A stretch of 44,935 nt of DNA from positions 1 through 44,935 of the forward strand of contig NZ_JBQCJW010000029.1 in NCBI RefSeq assembly GCF_051967575.1. The letters are read 5' to 3'. How positions within the stretch are numbered: the stretch's first letter is position 1; every line of letters starts with the position of its first letter. The notes beneath the pieces were generated by a model. That model had not been told where the DNA came from and ran no database searches. It was given only the letters and a program-made list of their open reading frames with translations. A program made the position numbers and the translations under genes. Positions 33,181 to 41,701 of the stretch are shown here, one piece after another. The DNA comes from Solibacillus silvestris_B. GTDB taxonomy: Bacteria; Bacillota; Bacilli; Bacillales_A; Planococcaceae.

Positions 33181-34053
33181 GTGGAAAAAGACCAAATTAA
33201 CCGTTCTTGGGCAAAAGACTCTCATTTCATAGTTTGCAAACCGCATCCATATACACGTTCGAAACTGCTTTTTGCAGAGGAAATGGGCTATTTCCACACC
33301 TATGCTCCCTACAGTACGGAACGTTATTTTAAAGATGCCTATTTATTCGTTACGACAGTAAAAGGTAAAGGAAATCTATTATATGAAAATAAGCGATATA
33401 TTCTGGAGGAAGGGGACACATTTTTAATTGATTGCAGGAAATATCATAAGTATTGGAGCGAATATAGTGAAGATTGGTCTTTTTACTGGGTGCATTTGAA
33501 TGGTTTACCGATGATTTCTTTTGATAGCCTGTTTAGAAAGCAAGGTATTGTAATTAAACGAAATGATGCATTTTTTGAAGAGAAAATGATTGAATTAATA
33601 AATTCGGAAGAGGAAAAAATGAGTGCATTTGTAAAAGAAATACATCACCATGTCCTATTAAACAGTATGTTGAGTGAATTTTTATTAGCTCAAATACAAT
33701 TTCTTTCTTTTCAGATGGAAGCGCCGGATTTTCTAATAGAAGTTTTAATGTTATATGAAGAAAACATATCGCAAATTATAACGTTAGAGGATATCGAGCA
33801 AAAATTAAATATAAGCAAATATATGATAAATAAGTGTTTTAAAAAATATTTAAATATGACGCCACATCAATATTTAACAAAATTGCGCTTACAAGAAGCA
33901 CAGAAATTATTAATTCGAACAGATTTACCAATCAATGAAGTTGCTCGAAAAATTGGTATTCCTAATGTCAGTCATTTTATCAATATATTCAAACGCAATT
34001 TTGGCGGTTTGACGCCTGTTCAATTTCGTTTCAATCATTATATGAAAATATAA
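33181..34053 (+). CDS. AraC-family transcriptional regulator, rhamnose-locus
   Basis: A 290-residue protein. The N-terminal ~150 residues form an AraC-type cupin: YSTERYFKDAYLFVTTVKGKGNLLYENKRYILEEGDTFLIDCRKYHKYWSE. The C-terminal ~100 residues hold two HTH units: ISKYMINKCFKKYLNMTPHQYLTKLRLQEAQKLL and INEVARKIGIPNVSHFINIFKRNFGGLTPVQFR, the AraC signature. GTG start at 33181 follows AGGAGTG by nine bases; an ATG start is not available nearby. It likely activates the importer and perhaps the catabolic operon on binding a sugar such as rhamnose; sugar specificity is inferred. Confidence 0.9.
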   Translation: MEKDQINRSWAKDSHFIVCKPHPYTRSKLLFAEEMGYFHTYAPYSTERYFKDAYLFVTTVKGKGNLLYENKRYILEEGDTFLIDCRKYHKYWSEYSEDWSFYWVHLNGLPMISFDSLFRKQGIVIKRNDAFFEEKMIELINSEEEKMSAFVKEIHHHVLLNSMLSEFLLAQIQFLSFQMEAPDFLIEVLMLYEENISQIITLEDIEQKLNISKYMINKCFKKYLNMTPHQYLTKLRLQEAQKLLIRTDLPINEVARKIGIPNVSHFINIFKRNFGGLTPVQFRFNHYMKI

Positions 34054-34054
34054 A

Positions 34055-34080
34055 GAACTTCGGATTTTTTTCCGAAGTTC
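34055..34080. terminator. Terminator between the araC-type gene and lutC
   Basis: GAACTTCGG (34055-34063) and CCGAAGTTC (34072-34080) form a 9-bp perfect stem with an AT loop between convergent genes. The T tracts outside it are weak, the better one on the minus strand (TTTATATTTT). Confidence 0.75.
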
Positions 34081-34085
34081 ACCTT

Positions 34086-34766
34086 CTAGTAATCCTCCAC
34101 CAAAATATAAGTCATTCTCACCGGTCCATGCACCCCGACAACTAAGTTCATTTCGATATCCGCTGAGTTGCTAGGTCCTGTAATGAAGTTAATGCATGAA
34201 GAGACATGTGACTGTTTTCGCAAATATTGCGCAGCTTGAGTCATGCGGGGAACAATGCTGCTTTTCGGTATAATGGCAATCGAATTTTCAGGCAAAAAGG
34301 AAATTGCCCGGCCAACTTCAGGTGACGCTTGAAGCATAATCGTTCCGGATTCAGCTAATGTAATATCGCTAATAACGATGCCGACGTTCGCCTGTTCGGC
34401 AAAGTCGATATTTTGTTTACCTTCTAATGGCTGCCACTTTAGACTTTCATACTTTTCGAATACCGGTAAAACATTCAATGCTTGAAAGCGGGAATCGTCG
34501 CTGTAAATAACATGCCCGCCGCCATAGTTTGCGATTGTTTCATTCATTATTACAGGCAATTGCGTTTGTGTGCACTGTTTCACTGTAGTGTGGATGTTTA
34601 AGCATTGTTCGGTGAAAACTTCTATAAGCTCATCAATCGAAGCATCCTTTAATACTTTGTGTTGCGGGAGATGCTTCCAGTTTCGCTCAGGCTTAGCCAA
34701 AGAAGGGGCAGACCTGCCGAGACGAGTGGCGACTGTCTGTAAAAAACGTTCGCGGTTTTGGATCAT
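34086..34766 (-). CDS. lutC: L-lactate utilization protein LutC
   Basis: A 226-residue LUD-domain protein, the third component of LutABC, the L-lactate-oxidising complex. The family segment VGIVISDITLAESGTIMLQASPEVGRAISFLPENSIAIIPKSSIV is intact, as is CINFITGPSNSADIEMNLVVGVHGP, and the protein ends ILVEDY. LutC lacks the iron-sulfur motifs found in LutB. The start overlaps the lutB stop as ATGA (34763-34766), so the two are translationally coupled. Last gene of the lutABC operon. Confidence 0.95.
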   Translation of the reverse strand: MIQNRERFLQTVATRLGRSAPSLAKPERNWKHLPQHKVLKDASIDELIEVFTEQCLNIHTTVKQCTQTQLPVIMNETIANYGGGHVIYSDDSRFQALNVLPVFEKYESLKWQPLEGKQNIDFAEQANVGIVISDITLAESGTIMLQASPEVGRAISFLPENSIAIIPKSSIVPRMTQAAQYLRKQSHVSSCINFITGPSNSADIEMNLVVGVHGPVRMTYILVEDY

Positions 34767-36190
34767 TTAGATTCGCCTCCTTTGTTATGCTGCTCGAACC
34801 AATCACGGAATCGTTCTTTTTGCACGGACGGGAAATCACGGTATGCAGTCCAATTTTTAAGCGGACCAGGACCGTTTGTAATCTTTTCATCCTTCGTGAA
34901 GGGCTTCATAACGGTTGAAGCCATTTTTGAACCGAATTTGTAAATCGATTGGGAAGAGGTTCCCATTCCAAATGCTTGCATTAACAGACTTTCGCTAATT
35001 GGTGCACGGCCTTCCCGCTCAACGATCACTTCCCGGTGCGTATGAAGCAATTGGTGCAATGGTATTTTCACCGGGCATACATCGGTGCACGCGCCACATA
35101 AAGTGGAGGCGTAAGGCAATTCCTTATAGTCATCATAGCCGCCTAATAATGGGGATAAGACGGCGCCGATAGGACCTGAATAAATGGAACCGTACGTATG
35201 TCCGCCGACATGGCGATAAACAGGACATGTGTTAATACATGCCGCACAGCGAATGCATTGTAAAATCGATTGGAATTCGCCGCCTAAAATGGAAGAGCGC
35301 CCATTATCAACAATAACTAAATGAAATTCTTCGGGACCATCGACTTCGAGCGCTTCTTTTATACCCGTTAACACCGTAATATAGCTTGTCAGCTTTTGAC
35401 CAACCGCGCTGCGAGTGAGCATCCCGACGAGCACTTCCATTTCCTCGAATGTGGGCACTAGGCGTTCCATGCCCATTACGGAAATTTGCGTTTTCGGCAA
35501 GGCTGTTACAAGGTCTGCATTTCCTTCGTTTGTCACTAAACAGACGGAACCTGTTTCTGCAACAGCAAAATTGCAGCCTGTAATGCCAATATCGGCGGTT
35601 AAATAATGCTCGCGCAAAACTTGACGCGCATGCAATGCCAGCTCTTCAGGTTTTGATGTGGCCGTATAGCCGATTTTTTCGGCAAATACTTCCCGGATCT
35701 GTTCCTTATTTTTATGCAGTGCAGGTGTGACGATATGAGAAGGCGGATTATGGTCGTCAAGCTGCAGAATATATTCTCCCAGATCTGTTTCAATCACTTC
35801 GCAGCCCAATTGTTCCAAATGCGAATTTAAGTTGATTTCTTCCGTTACCATTGATTTTGCCTTCACTATTTTTTTGGCATTTTTTTGCTGTGCAATGTTT
35901 GAGATGTATTCATTCGCTTCTTGGGCGGTTTGCGCGAAAAAAACATGCCCGCCGCGTTCTTCTACATTTGTGCTTAATTCATATAAATAGTAATCGAGAT
36001 TTTCCAGTACATGCTGTCGGATTTCCTCGCCATGATTGCGCCAAGCTTCCCAATCCAAAGATTCGATTGCAACGCTGCGCCTTGTTTGAAAGCGGTGCTG
36101 GGCAGCAGAAACAGCACCGCGCATAAAATCGTTTTTCAAGTTTGCTGATAGGCGTTCATTAAATTTTTGCTGACTGATTTTCATTGCCAT
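34763..36190 (-). CDS. lutB: L-lactate utilization iron-sulfur protein LutB
   Basis: A 475-residue LUD-plus-ferredoxin-type protein. The N-terminal half is a LUD domain with ITGCNFAVAETGSVCLVTNEGNAD, and the middle carries CIRCAACINTCPVYRHVGGH and further on CGACTDVCPVKIPLHQLL, the two cysteine clusters for [4Fe-4S] centres. Electrons from L-lactate probably pass through these; the final acceptor is unknown. Start at 36190 follows AAGGAG by eight bases, giving MAMKISQQKF. It lies 46 bp after lutA and overlaps lutC by four bases. Confidence 0.95.
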   Translation of the reverse strand: MAMKISQQKFNERLSANLKNDFMRGAVSAAQHRFQTRRSVAIESLDWEAWRNHGEEIRQHVLENLDYYLYELSTNVEERGGHVFFAQTAQEANEYISNIAQQKNAKKIVKAKSMVTEEINLNSHLEQLGCEVIETDLGEYILQLDDHNPPSHIVTPALHKNKEQIREVFAEKIGYTATSKPEELALHARQVLREHYLTADIGITGCNFAVAETGSVCLVTNEGNADLVTALPKTQISVMGMERLVPTFEEMEVLVGMLTRSAVGQKLTSYITVLTGIKEALEVDGPEEFHLVIVDNGRSSILGGEFQSILQCIRCAACINTCPVYRHVGGHTYGSIYSGPIGAVLSPLLGGYDDYKELPYASTLCGACTDVCPVKIPLHQLLHTHREVIVEREGRAPISESLLMQAFGMGTSSQSIYKFGSKMASTVMKPFTKDEKITNGPGPLKNWTAYRDFPSVQKERFRDWFEQHNKGGESK

Positions 36191-36236
36191 TTGGAACACT
36201 CCTTTGCAATTAAAATAGTAGAGGGTGAATAGAATG

Positions 36237-36953
36237 TTAACGACTATTCAATATTTCGGCTATATGCATCGTTTTGACTTCAATATTTTTCCTTTCTATT
36301 CGTCCGCCGATATTCATCAGGCAGCCCGCATCTGCGCCAATTAAATAATGGACGCCGGTTTGTTGAATAGAAGCGACCTTTTCATCTACCATTTGTTCTG
36401 AAATTCTCCCCATTTTCACGGAGAACGTTCCGCCAAAGCCGCAGCAGTTTTCTTTTAACGGCATTTCAATCACTTCAAGGCCTCGTATATTTTTTAATAA
36501 TGTCATTGGCGCCTGCTGTACTTTCAATAAGCGTGTCATATGGCATGAAGGATGGTATGTAGCGGTCCCGGTTAATTTTGCCCCAACATCCTCGACACCG
36601 AGCACATCGACAATAAATTGTGTGAGCTCGTATGTTTTGTTTGCGATTTTTTGTGCCCGTTCTTGCCAAATCGGCTCATCTTCGAAAATATGCACATATT
36701 CTTTTAGCATATAAGCACAGGAGCCGGATGGACAGACGATAACTTCAGCATCTTCAAATACTTGGATTGTGTTTTTCATCGTATCTTTGGAGGCTTTAAC
36801 ATAGCCGCTATTATAAGCAGGTTGGCCACAGCATGTTTGGCCTTTTGGAAAATCCACCTTGCATCCTAAATGTTCTAATAGCTCAACCGTATTTTTACCG
36901 ACACTGCTTTGAAACATATCAACTAAGCATGTAGCGAATAATGAAACATTCAT
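36237..36953 (-). CDS. lutA: L-lactate utilization protein LutA
   Basis: A 238-residue protein, the same length as B. subtilis LutA. It has two CCG domains: CCGQPAYNSGYVKAS near residue 41 and CCGFGGTFSVKMGRISEQMVDEKV near 174, plus CHMTRLL, typical of heterodisulfide-reductase/glycolate-oxidase-type iron-sulfur subunits. The start at 36953 gives MNVSLFATCLVDMFQ, matching LutA; a longer start seven residues upstream is not supported by alignment to the family. First gene of lutABC, with promoter and operator at 36983-37031. Confidence 0.95.
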   Translation of the reverse strand: MNVSLFATCLVDMFQSSVGKNTVELLEHLGCKVDFPKGQTCCGQPAYNSGYVKASKDTMKNTIQVFEDAEVIVCPSGSCAYMLKEYVHIFEDEPIWQERAQKIANKTYELTQFIVDVLGVEDVGAKLTGTATYHPSCHMTRLLKVQQAPMTLLKNIRGLEVIEMPLKENCCGFGGTFSVKMGRISEQMVDEKVASIQQTGVHYLIGADAGCLMNIGGRIERKNIEVKTMHIAEILNSR

Positions 36954-36982
36954 ACTAATCCCCCATTTCCCCATTTGATTTA

Positions 36983-37031
36983 AATTTACAACTTTCTGAT
37001 AACTTAGTCAACAGGTCATCTGATGACTAAG
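36983..37031 (-). promoter_or_regulatory. lutA promoter with palindromic candidate LutR operator
   Basis: On the minus strand TTGACT (plus 37006-37011) and TAAATT (plus 36983-36988) are spaced 17 bp and drive lutA. The perfect palindrome GTCATCTGATGAC lies at 37015-37027, just upstream of the -35. It nests in a longer dyad, CTTAGTCA (37003-37010) and TGACTAAG (37024-37031), whose left arm overlaps the -35. GntR/FadR proteins bind such palindromes, so the adjacent LutR is the likely ligand-responsive repressor. No cre-like site was seen. Confidence 0.6.
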
Positions 37032-37071
37032 GGAATAAATGTTGTAAAAGAATAAGGGAGCTATGAGTCCT

Positions 37072-37782
37072 TTAATCCGCGAAAAGCAGGGATTCCACTG
37101 TTTCAAGATGCTTTGCCATTGCTTGTTTTGCCTGCTCATAATCTCCGTTCACTAAAGCATTGTAGATGGCTGTATGTTCTTCATGTAAATTGTACAATGC
37201 ATTTGGATTTGTGCTCGATAAAATAGTGCGTGTATGCTGAATTTGCCGGGCGATGGGCTTTGAAACACTTTGCAGCATCGAAACAAGTAAAGGATTGTCT
37301 GCTGCTTCAGCAATAATTGTATGAAACTTCATATCGGCGTCACTGCTTGTTTGTGCATCGATTAAAGCGTCATTCATTTTGTTGAGCGCTTCTTTTAATT
37401 GCTGAAGCTGCTGAACCGTTCTGCGTTTTGCGGCATTTTCGATTAAGCCGAGCTCCAAAACTTTCCGCACTTCAAAAATTTGCAGTAAATCCTGCCGGGA
37501 AAAGGTTGCATAGTTTGGGATGTTCAATGTAATATCTTCTGCTGTAACTTGGCGGATATAGGTTCCTTCCCCTTGGCGAATTTCGACGATGCCACGAGCT
37601 TGAAGAGCTGTTAAAGCTTCACGGATAGCAGAGCGCCCAACTTCGAAATTTTTTGCCAGCTGTTCAACTGACTCCAGTTTCTCGCCAGGTGAAATCTCCC
37701 CATTAATTATACTTTGTTCAATAATGGAGGCAATTTGTTCATATAATTTTTTTGGTTTTGGTTTTGGATTTCCGTATTTCAT
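37072..37782 (-). CDS. lutR: GntR/FadR-family regulator LutR
   Basis: A 236-residue repressor. The N-terminal winged HTH is LYEQIASIIEQSIINGEISPGEKLESVEQLAKNFEVGRSAIREALTALQARGIVEIRQGEGTYI, and the C-terminal ~140 residues are an all-helical FCD ligand domain, including MKFHTIIAEAADNPLLVSMLQS with its metal-type histidine. It lies just upstream of lutA on the same strand, the place LutR occupies relative to its target. The candidate operator at 37015-37027 separates the two. AAAGGA precedes the ATG at 37782. Confidence 0.9.
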   Translation of the reverse strand: MKYGNPKPKPKKLYEQIASIIEQSIINGEISPGEKLESVEQLAKNFEVGRSAIREALTALQARGIVEIRQGEGTYIRQVTAEDITLNIPNYATFSRQDLLQIFEVRKVLELGLIENAAKRRTVQQLQQLKEALNKMNDALIDAQTSSDADMKFHTIIAEAADNPLLVSMLQSVSKPIARQIQHTRTILSSTNPNALYNLHEEHTAIYNALVNGDYEQAKQAMAKHLETVESLLFAD

Positions 37783-37814
37783 ATTTCAAGATCCTTTCCG
37801 TATTTAATTTGTTC

Positions 37815-37851
37815 GAAAAAAAGCTGCTCCAGTAAGTTGGAAACAGCTTTT
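37815..37851 (-). terminator. Terminator of the USP gene
   Basis: AAAGCTG (37820-37826) pairs with CAGCTTT (37844-37850), with a further TCCA/TGGA pairing inside. A run of seven A on the plus strand supplies the T-run on the minus strand. Confidence 0.85.
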
Positions 37852-37854
37852 GCA

Positions 37855-38541
37855 TTAAGGGTTAATCGAAGGGAAGCAATCTTTTGGGATGACTTCAGGG
37901 TTGTTCACTAGTCCTTCTGTTACATCCGCTTCTAGTATTTTGCCATTATAATTGAATTTAAAAATTCCATTGTCGAAATCCGTGCCGATTTCCTTAAAGA
38001 AAATGCCTTCGAGGGCCACGATTTTCGGACAAGTAAAAGCGACTTTGTAATGGCCGTTTTCCTCGATTAAATAAGCGCGCACACCCTTTTCGTATATATC
38101 GATCAATTCATCTTCGGAAGGGCGCTTAACCGATACAATATGAAAATCAACGAACGGGATTTCCTTTAAAAGCACGTTTAAAAACGAGCCCTTCGTAATT
38201 TCCTCCCAACGGCTTTGAGCACTTTGACCTACGATGATTTGCGTTATATTAAAGTTCATGGCAACTTCTGTAATCACTTTAAAAATCGGGCGTCTTTCAT
38301 TATCTTTAATGATAAACTGCTCGACTTCTAATTCATCTGTTAATTGCTTCCACTGCTCGATATACCCGGATTTTTCGGCATCAAAGGCATCAAGGGGCTT
38401 TGAATCAACCGTCAACACATATAATGGGCAGTCGAGTAATGTTGCTAGCTTGTGTCCGCGTCGAATTAATCGCTCGCCATTTTGTCCATAATATACACAA
38501 ACTAAAATACTTTCATCCAATCGGCCTTTAACATGTTTCAT
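37855..38541 (-). CDS. Stand-alone KdpD-type USP-domain protein
   Basis: A 228-residue cytoplasmic protein. The N-terminal ~140 residues match the universal-stress-protein domain of KdpD: RLDESILVCVYYGQNGERLIRRGHKLATLLDCPLYVL, then ITQIIVGQSAQSRWEEITKGSFLNVLLKEIPFVDFHIVSV. The GQSAQSRW loop corresponds to the SxS/RSRRPRW loop of KdpD. No membrane or histidine-kinase domain follows; the last ~80 residues (HYKVAFTCPKIVALEGIFFKEIG and on) are unassigned. In S. aureus KdpD this domain binds c-di-AMP; that is not shown here. The start at 38541 follows AGAGGTG by nine bases. It diverges from mrpABCDEFG. Confidence 0.8.
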   Translation of the reverse strand: MKHVKGRLDESILVCVYYGQNGERLIRRGHKLATLLDCPLYVLTVDSKPLDAFDAEKSGYIEQWKQLTDELEVEQFIIKDNERRPIFKVITEVAMNFNITQIIVGQSAQSRWEEITKGSFLNVLLKEIPFVDFHIVSVKRPSEDELIDIYEKGVRAYLIEENGHYKVAFTCPKIVALEGIFFKEIGTDFDNGIFKFNYNGKILEADVTEGLVNNPEVIPKDCFPSINP

Positions 38542-38553
38542 TTTAGTTCGCAC

Positions 38554-38873
38554 CTCTTTTTCTTATCCTATAATAATGTATCGTATGTGAATATATTTTG
38601 AGAAATAAAGCATAATTGAGATAAAACGAAGGCTATTACAGTGCATTGAGCATATTATTATTGTATACTTATTACTGTGTTGTTTATTTATATTTAGTAA
38701 ATTTTACGTAATATTTTCTACGTGCATATACTTTTCATTTTAATGAATTTTACTTGTTGGAAAATATATTCTCTATATGCCACACTATTATGAAGTGAGT
38801 TATATGGATAGTCAAGTGTGATTGCTAATCATCACGATACATAGCGTTTTTACTTTATTTTTGTAGGAGGTTT
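38554..38873. other. Divergent intergenic region between the USP gene and mrpA
   Basis: A 330-bp, very AT-rich region. I see no clear gene and no confident promoter pair. An ACGTA/TACGT inverted repeat flanks ATATTTTC in TTACGTAATATTTTCTACGT near 38708. A GTGATT...AATCATCAC quasi-palindrome lies near 38818-38835. No known riboswitch pattern was recognised. The mrpA ribosome site AGGAGG ends at 38870. Confidence 0.45.
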
Positions 38874-38879
38874 ATGCTT

Positions 38880-41291
38880 TTGATTGTCGCGTTTTCAATA
38901 ATGCTTCCGTTCATCGTGGCAGCATTGATCCCGTTTATATACAGGCGACTTAAAAACATTCATCTAGGATGGTTTGTTTTAGCAGTGCCTGTTGCTTTAT
39001 TTTCGCTTTTAGCTACATATATCCCTCGGGTCGCAGATGGCGAAGTATTCGTCAGGACATTTGAGTGGATCCCCTCTTTCGGTATTAATATAACTACTTA
39101 TTTGGACGGCTTGAGCATGATTTTTAGTTTGCTCATTACCGGCGTGGGCAGTTTAGTAATACTGTATTCAATTTTCTATTTGTCAACGAAAGAATCGTTA
39201 CACCATTTCTATTGTTATTTATTACTATTCATGGGCGCTATGCTAGGCGTCGTCTTTTCAGATAACTTAATGGTGCTTTATGTGTTTTGGGAGCTGACGA
39301 GTGTTTCGTCATTCCTGTTAATCGCATTTTGGCATCACCGTAAAGCATCACGTGCAGGTGCGCGAAAAGCAATGACCATTACCGTAACTGGCGGTGTTGC
39401 GATGCTTGCTGGTTTTTTAATGTTATATGTTGCATCCGGCACGTTTAGTATACGCGAAATTGTCGCAAATTTAGATGTCGTGCAGTCCAGTGTTTATTTT
39501 GTGCCAGCGTTGTGTTTAGTGCTTTTAGGCGCGTTTACGAAGTCTGCGCAATTCCCGTTTCATATTTGGCTGCCTGATGCGATGGAAGCCCCGACGCCTG
39601 TTTCTGCATACTTGCATTCAGCCACGATGGTAAAGGCAGGCATTTATTTAGTTGCGCGAACGACACCCATTTTCGGAGGACATGAAGTTTGGTTTTGGGC
39701 AGTGAGTGGGGTAGGTCTTCTCACATTGTTCTGGGGCTCGTTCAATGCGGTGCGCCAGTTCGATTTAAAGGCACTGCTTGCCTACTCCACGATTAGCCAA
39801 CTCGGTTTGATTATGTCTTTATTTGGGCTTGGCTCTGCAGCACTGCATTCAGGCTATTCAGCGGAATCCGTCGTTTATACACAGGCGACTTTTGCGGCAT
39901 TATTCCATTTAATCAATCATTCGACATTCAAAGGTGCGCTCTTCATGATGGTTGGTATTGTCGACCATGAAGTAGGGACACGGGATATTCGCCGTCTAGG
40001 CGGATTAATGTCGCTTATGCCATTTACATTTACGATTGCTGTAATCGGGAGTGCTTCAATGGCAGGTTTACCGCCATTCAATGGTTTCCTGAGTAAAGAA
40101 ATGTTTTTTGCGGCAACTTTGAAAATTACACAGCTTGATATTTTCTCTCTTAATAGCGTTGGGGTAATATTCCCGATTATTGCATGGGTGGCGAGCATTT
40201 TTACATTCATTTACTGCGTCATTATCGTCATGCGTACATTCTTCGGTAAAATTCAGCCCGATCGTTTAGAAAAACCACCTCATGAAGCGCCAATCGGTAT
40301 GTTGGTTTCACCGTATATTTTAATTGCGTTCGTCGTTGGGATTTTTATTTTTCCTAATGTTTTAGGGGATTATATTTTAAGGCCGGCGATGGCCAGCATC
40401 TATCCGATGTTTCCGTCGGCAGAGGAAATGACGCCCCATATTGCGGCATGGCACGGGTATGTTAATACGGAGCTCATTATGACGATTGGTGTCATTGTTG
40501 TGGGGGTTTTCCTATACCGCACATTAAAAAAATGGCGTCCGATGTATCAGCTGTTCCCGCCAAGCTATACGCTGAATGCGATGTACGAGCGTGTCATTAA
40601 TTCAAGTGAGAGCATATCAGGACGTGTAACAAGCCGTTATATGAACGGCAATTTAACATATTACTTCGTTTATATTTATGCGTTTTTCGTAGCTCTTTTA
40701 TCGGGATATATGATTTATGCAGATGCATTTAGCTGGAATCCTTCAAACGATTCGGTTATCGAGCCTTATGAATTGATTTTAGTGTTTGTAATGATTGCTG
40801 CGGCGGTGGCGATAATTTTTGCCAAGCAGCGTATTACAGTTGTGCTGTTGAACGGGGTGCTCGGTTACTCAGTGGCATTTTTCTTTGTCGTATTTAGAGC
40901 GCCGGATTTAGCGCTCACGCAGTTAGTCGTGGAATCTGTTACGACTGCACTTTTTTTACTGTCATTTAAGTACTTGCCGAAACTTAAAACAGAGCAAATA
41001 TCGAATAGTTGGCGATTTGCGAAGGTTACGATTTCCGTGGCGGTCGGTGCCACAGTAACTTTCATTGGTTTAGCGGTGATGAATTATGACCATTTCGAGC
41101 CAATTTCTAAATACTTTGAGGACGCGTACAATTTGGCGGGCGGAAAAAACATCGTCAATACGATTTTAGGGGATTTCCGTGCATTTGATACGATGCTGGA
41201 AGTCGTTGTGCTATTTATAGCGGGACTTGGCGTCTACACACTCATTAAGCTAAAGGCGAAAAAGGAGGATGCAGACGTTGAAAATAAATGA
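38880..41291 (+). CDS. mrpA: Na+/H+ antiporter subunit MrpA
   Basis: An 803-residue polytopic protein, the large subunit of the seven-subunit Mrp cation/proton antiporter. The complex-I NuoL-like core has SDNLMVLYVFWELTSVSSFLLI (with the proton-path Glu), FTKSAQFPFHIWLPDAMEAPTPVSAYLHSATMVKAGIY (with conserved Lys) and MAGLPPFNGFLSKEMFF. The C-terminal MbhE/MrpB-like region follows near residue 600 on. The TTG at 38880 is preferred because AGGAGG is nine bases before it; the ATG at 38874 is only three bases from that site, although it would add only two residues. It ends overlapping mrpB. Confidence 0.93.
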   Translation: MIVAFSIMLPFIVAALIPFIYRRLKNIHLGWFVLAVPVALFSLLATYIPRVADGEVFVRTFEWIPSFGINITTYLDGLSMIFSLLITGVGSLVILYSIFYLSTKESLHHFYCYLLLFMGAMLGVVFSDNLMVLYVFWELTSVSSFLLIAFWHHRKASRAGARKAMTITVTGGVAMLAGFLMLYVASGTFSIREIVANLDVVQSSVYFVPALCLVLLGAFTKSAQFPFHIWLPDAMEAPTPVSAYLHSATMVKAGIYLVARTTPIFGGHEVWFWAVSGVGLLTLFWGSFNAVRQFDLKALLAYSTISQLGLIMSLFGLGSAALHSGYSAESVVYTQATFAALFHLINHSTFKGALFMMVGIVDHEVGTRDIRRLGGLMSLMPFTFTIAVIGSASMAGLPPFNGFLSKEMFFAATLKITQLDIFSLNSVGVIFPIIAWVASIFTFIYCVIIVMRTFFGKIQPDRLEKPPHEAPIGMLVSPYILIAFVVGIFIFPNVLGDYILRPAMASIYPMFPSAEEMTPHIAAWHGYVNTELIMTIGVIVVGVFLYRTLKKWRPMYQLFPPSYTLNAMYERVINSSESISGRVTSRYMNGNLTYYFVYIYAFFVALLSGYMIYADAFSWNPSNDSVIEPYELILVFVMIAAAVAIIFAKQRITVVLLNGVLGYSVAFFFVVFRAPDLALTQLVVESVTTALFLLSFKYLPKLKTEQISNSWRFAKVTISVAVGATVTFIGLAVMNYDHFEPISKYFEDAYNLAGGKNIVNTILGDFRAFDTMLEVVVLFIAGLGVYTLIKLKAKKEDADVENK

Positions 41292-41700
41292 TGTTATTTT
41301 GAAATCAGTCGTACGTGGCGTTGTGTTCATTGTCTTTACGCTTGGTATGTATTTATTTTTTGCAGGACATAATGCTCCGGGTGGCGGATTCATCGGCGGG
41401 TTAGTGCTCGGCTCGGGGATTGTTCTTTTATATTTAACATATGACATCGAAAAAGTGCATAAAGGGATGCCGTTTGATTTCAAAAAGGTAGCGGCATTGG
41501 GTGTATTGCTTGCAACAGGCTCGGCCATAGCTTCGATTTTCTTTGATGTGCCCTTTTTAACACAGACGGATGGCTACTACGATCTCCCGCTTATAGGAGA
41601 AAAGCATTTGTCGACCGTTACGATTTTTGAAGCAGGTGTTGCGCTGACCGTTATTGGCACACTTGTAACGATTATTTTGAATATAAGTGAGGATGAATAG
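41278..41700 (+). CDS. mrpB: Na+/H+ antiporter subunit MrpB
   Basis: A 140-residue membrane subunit. It opens MKINDVILKSVVRGVVFIVF, as in Bacillus MrpB, then FFAGHNAPGGGFIGGLVLGSGIVLLYLTYDIEKV, the MnhB/MrpB signature. Four hydrophobic helices are likely. The TTG at 41278 is used because GGAGG lies nine bases before it; the ATG at 41269 directly abuts the ribosome site and cannot be initiated. It overlaps mrpA by 14 bp. Part of one operon, so the subunits are made together. Confidence 0.94.
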   Translation: MKINDVILKSVVRGVVFIVFTLGMYLFFAGHNAPGGGFIGGLVLGSGIVLLYLTYDIEKVHKGMPFDFKKVAALGVLLATGSAIASIFFDVPFLTQTDGYYDLPLIGEKHLSTVTIFEAGVALTVIGTLVTIILNISEDE

Positions 41701-41701
41701 T

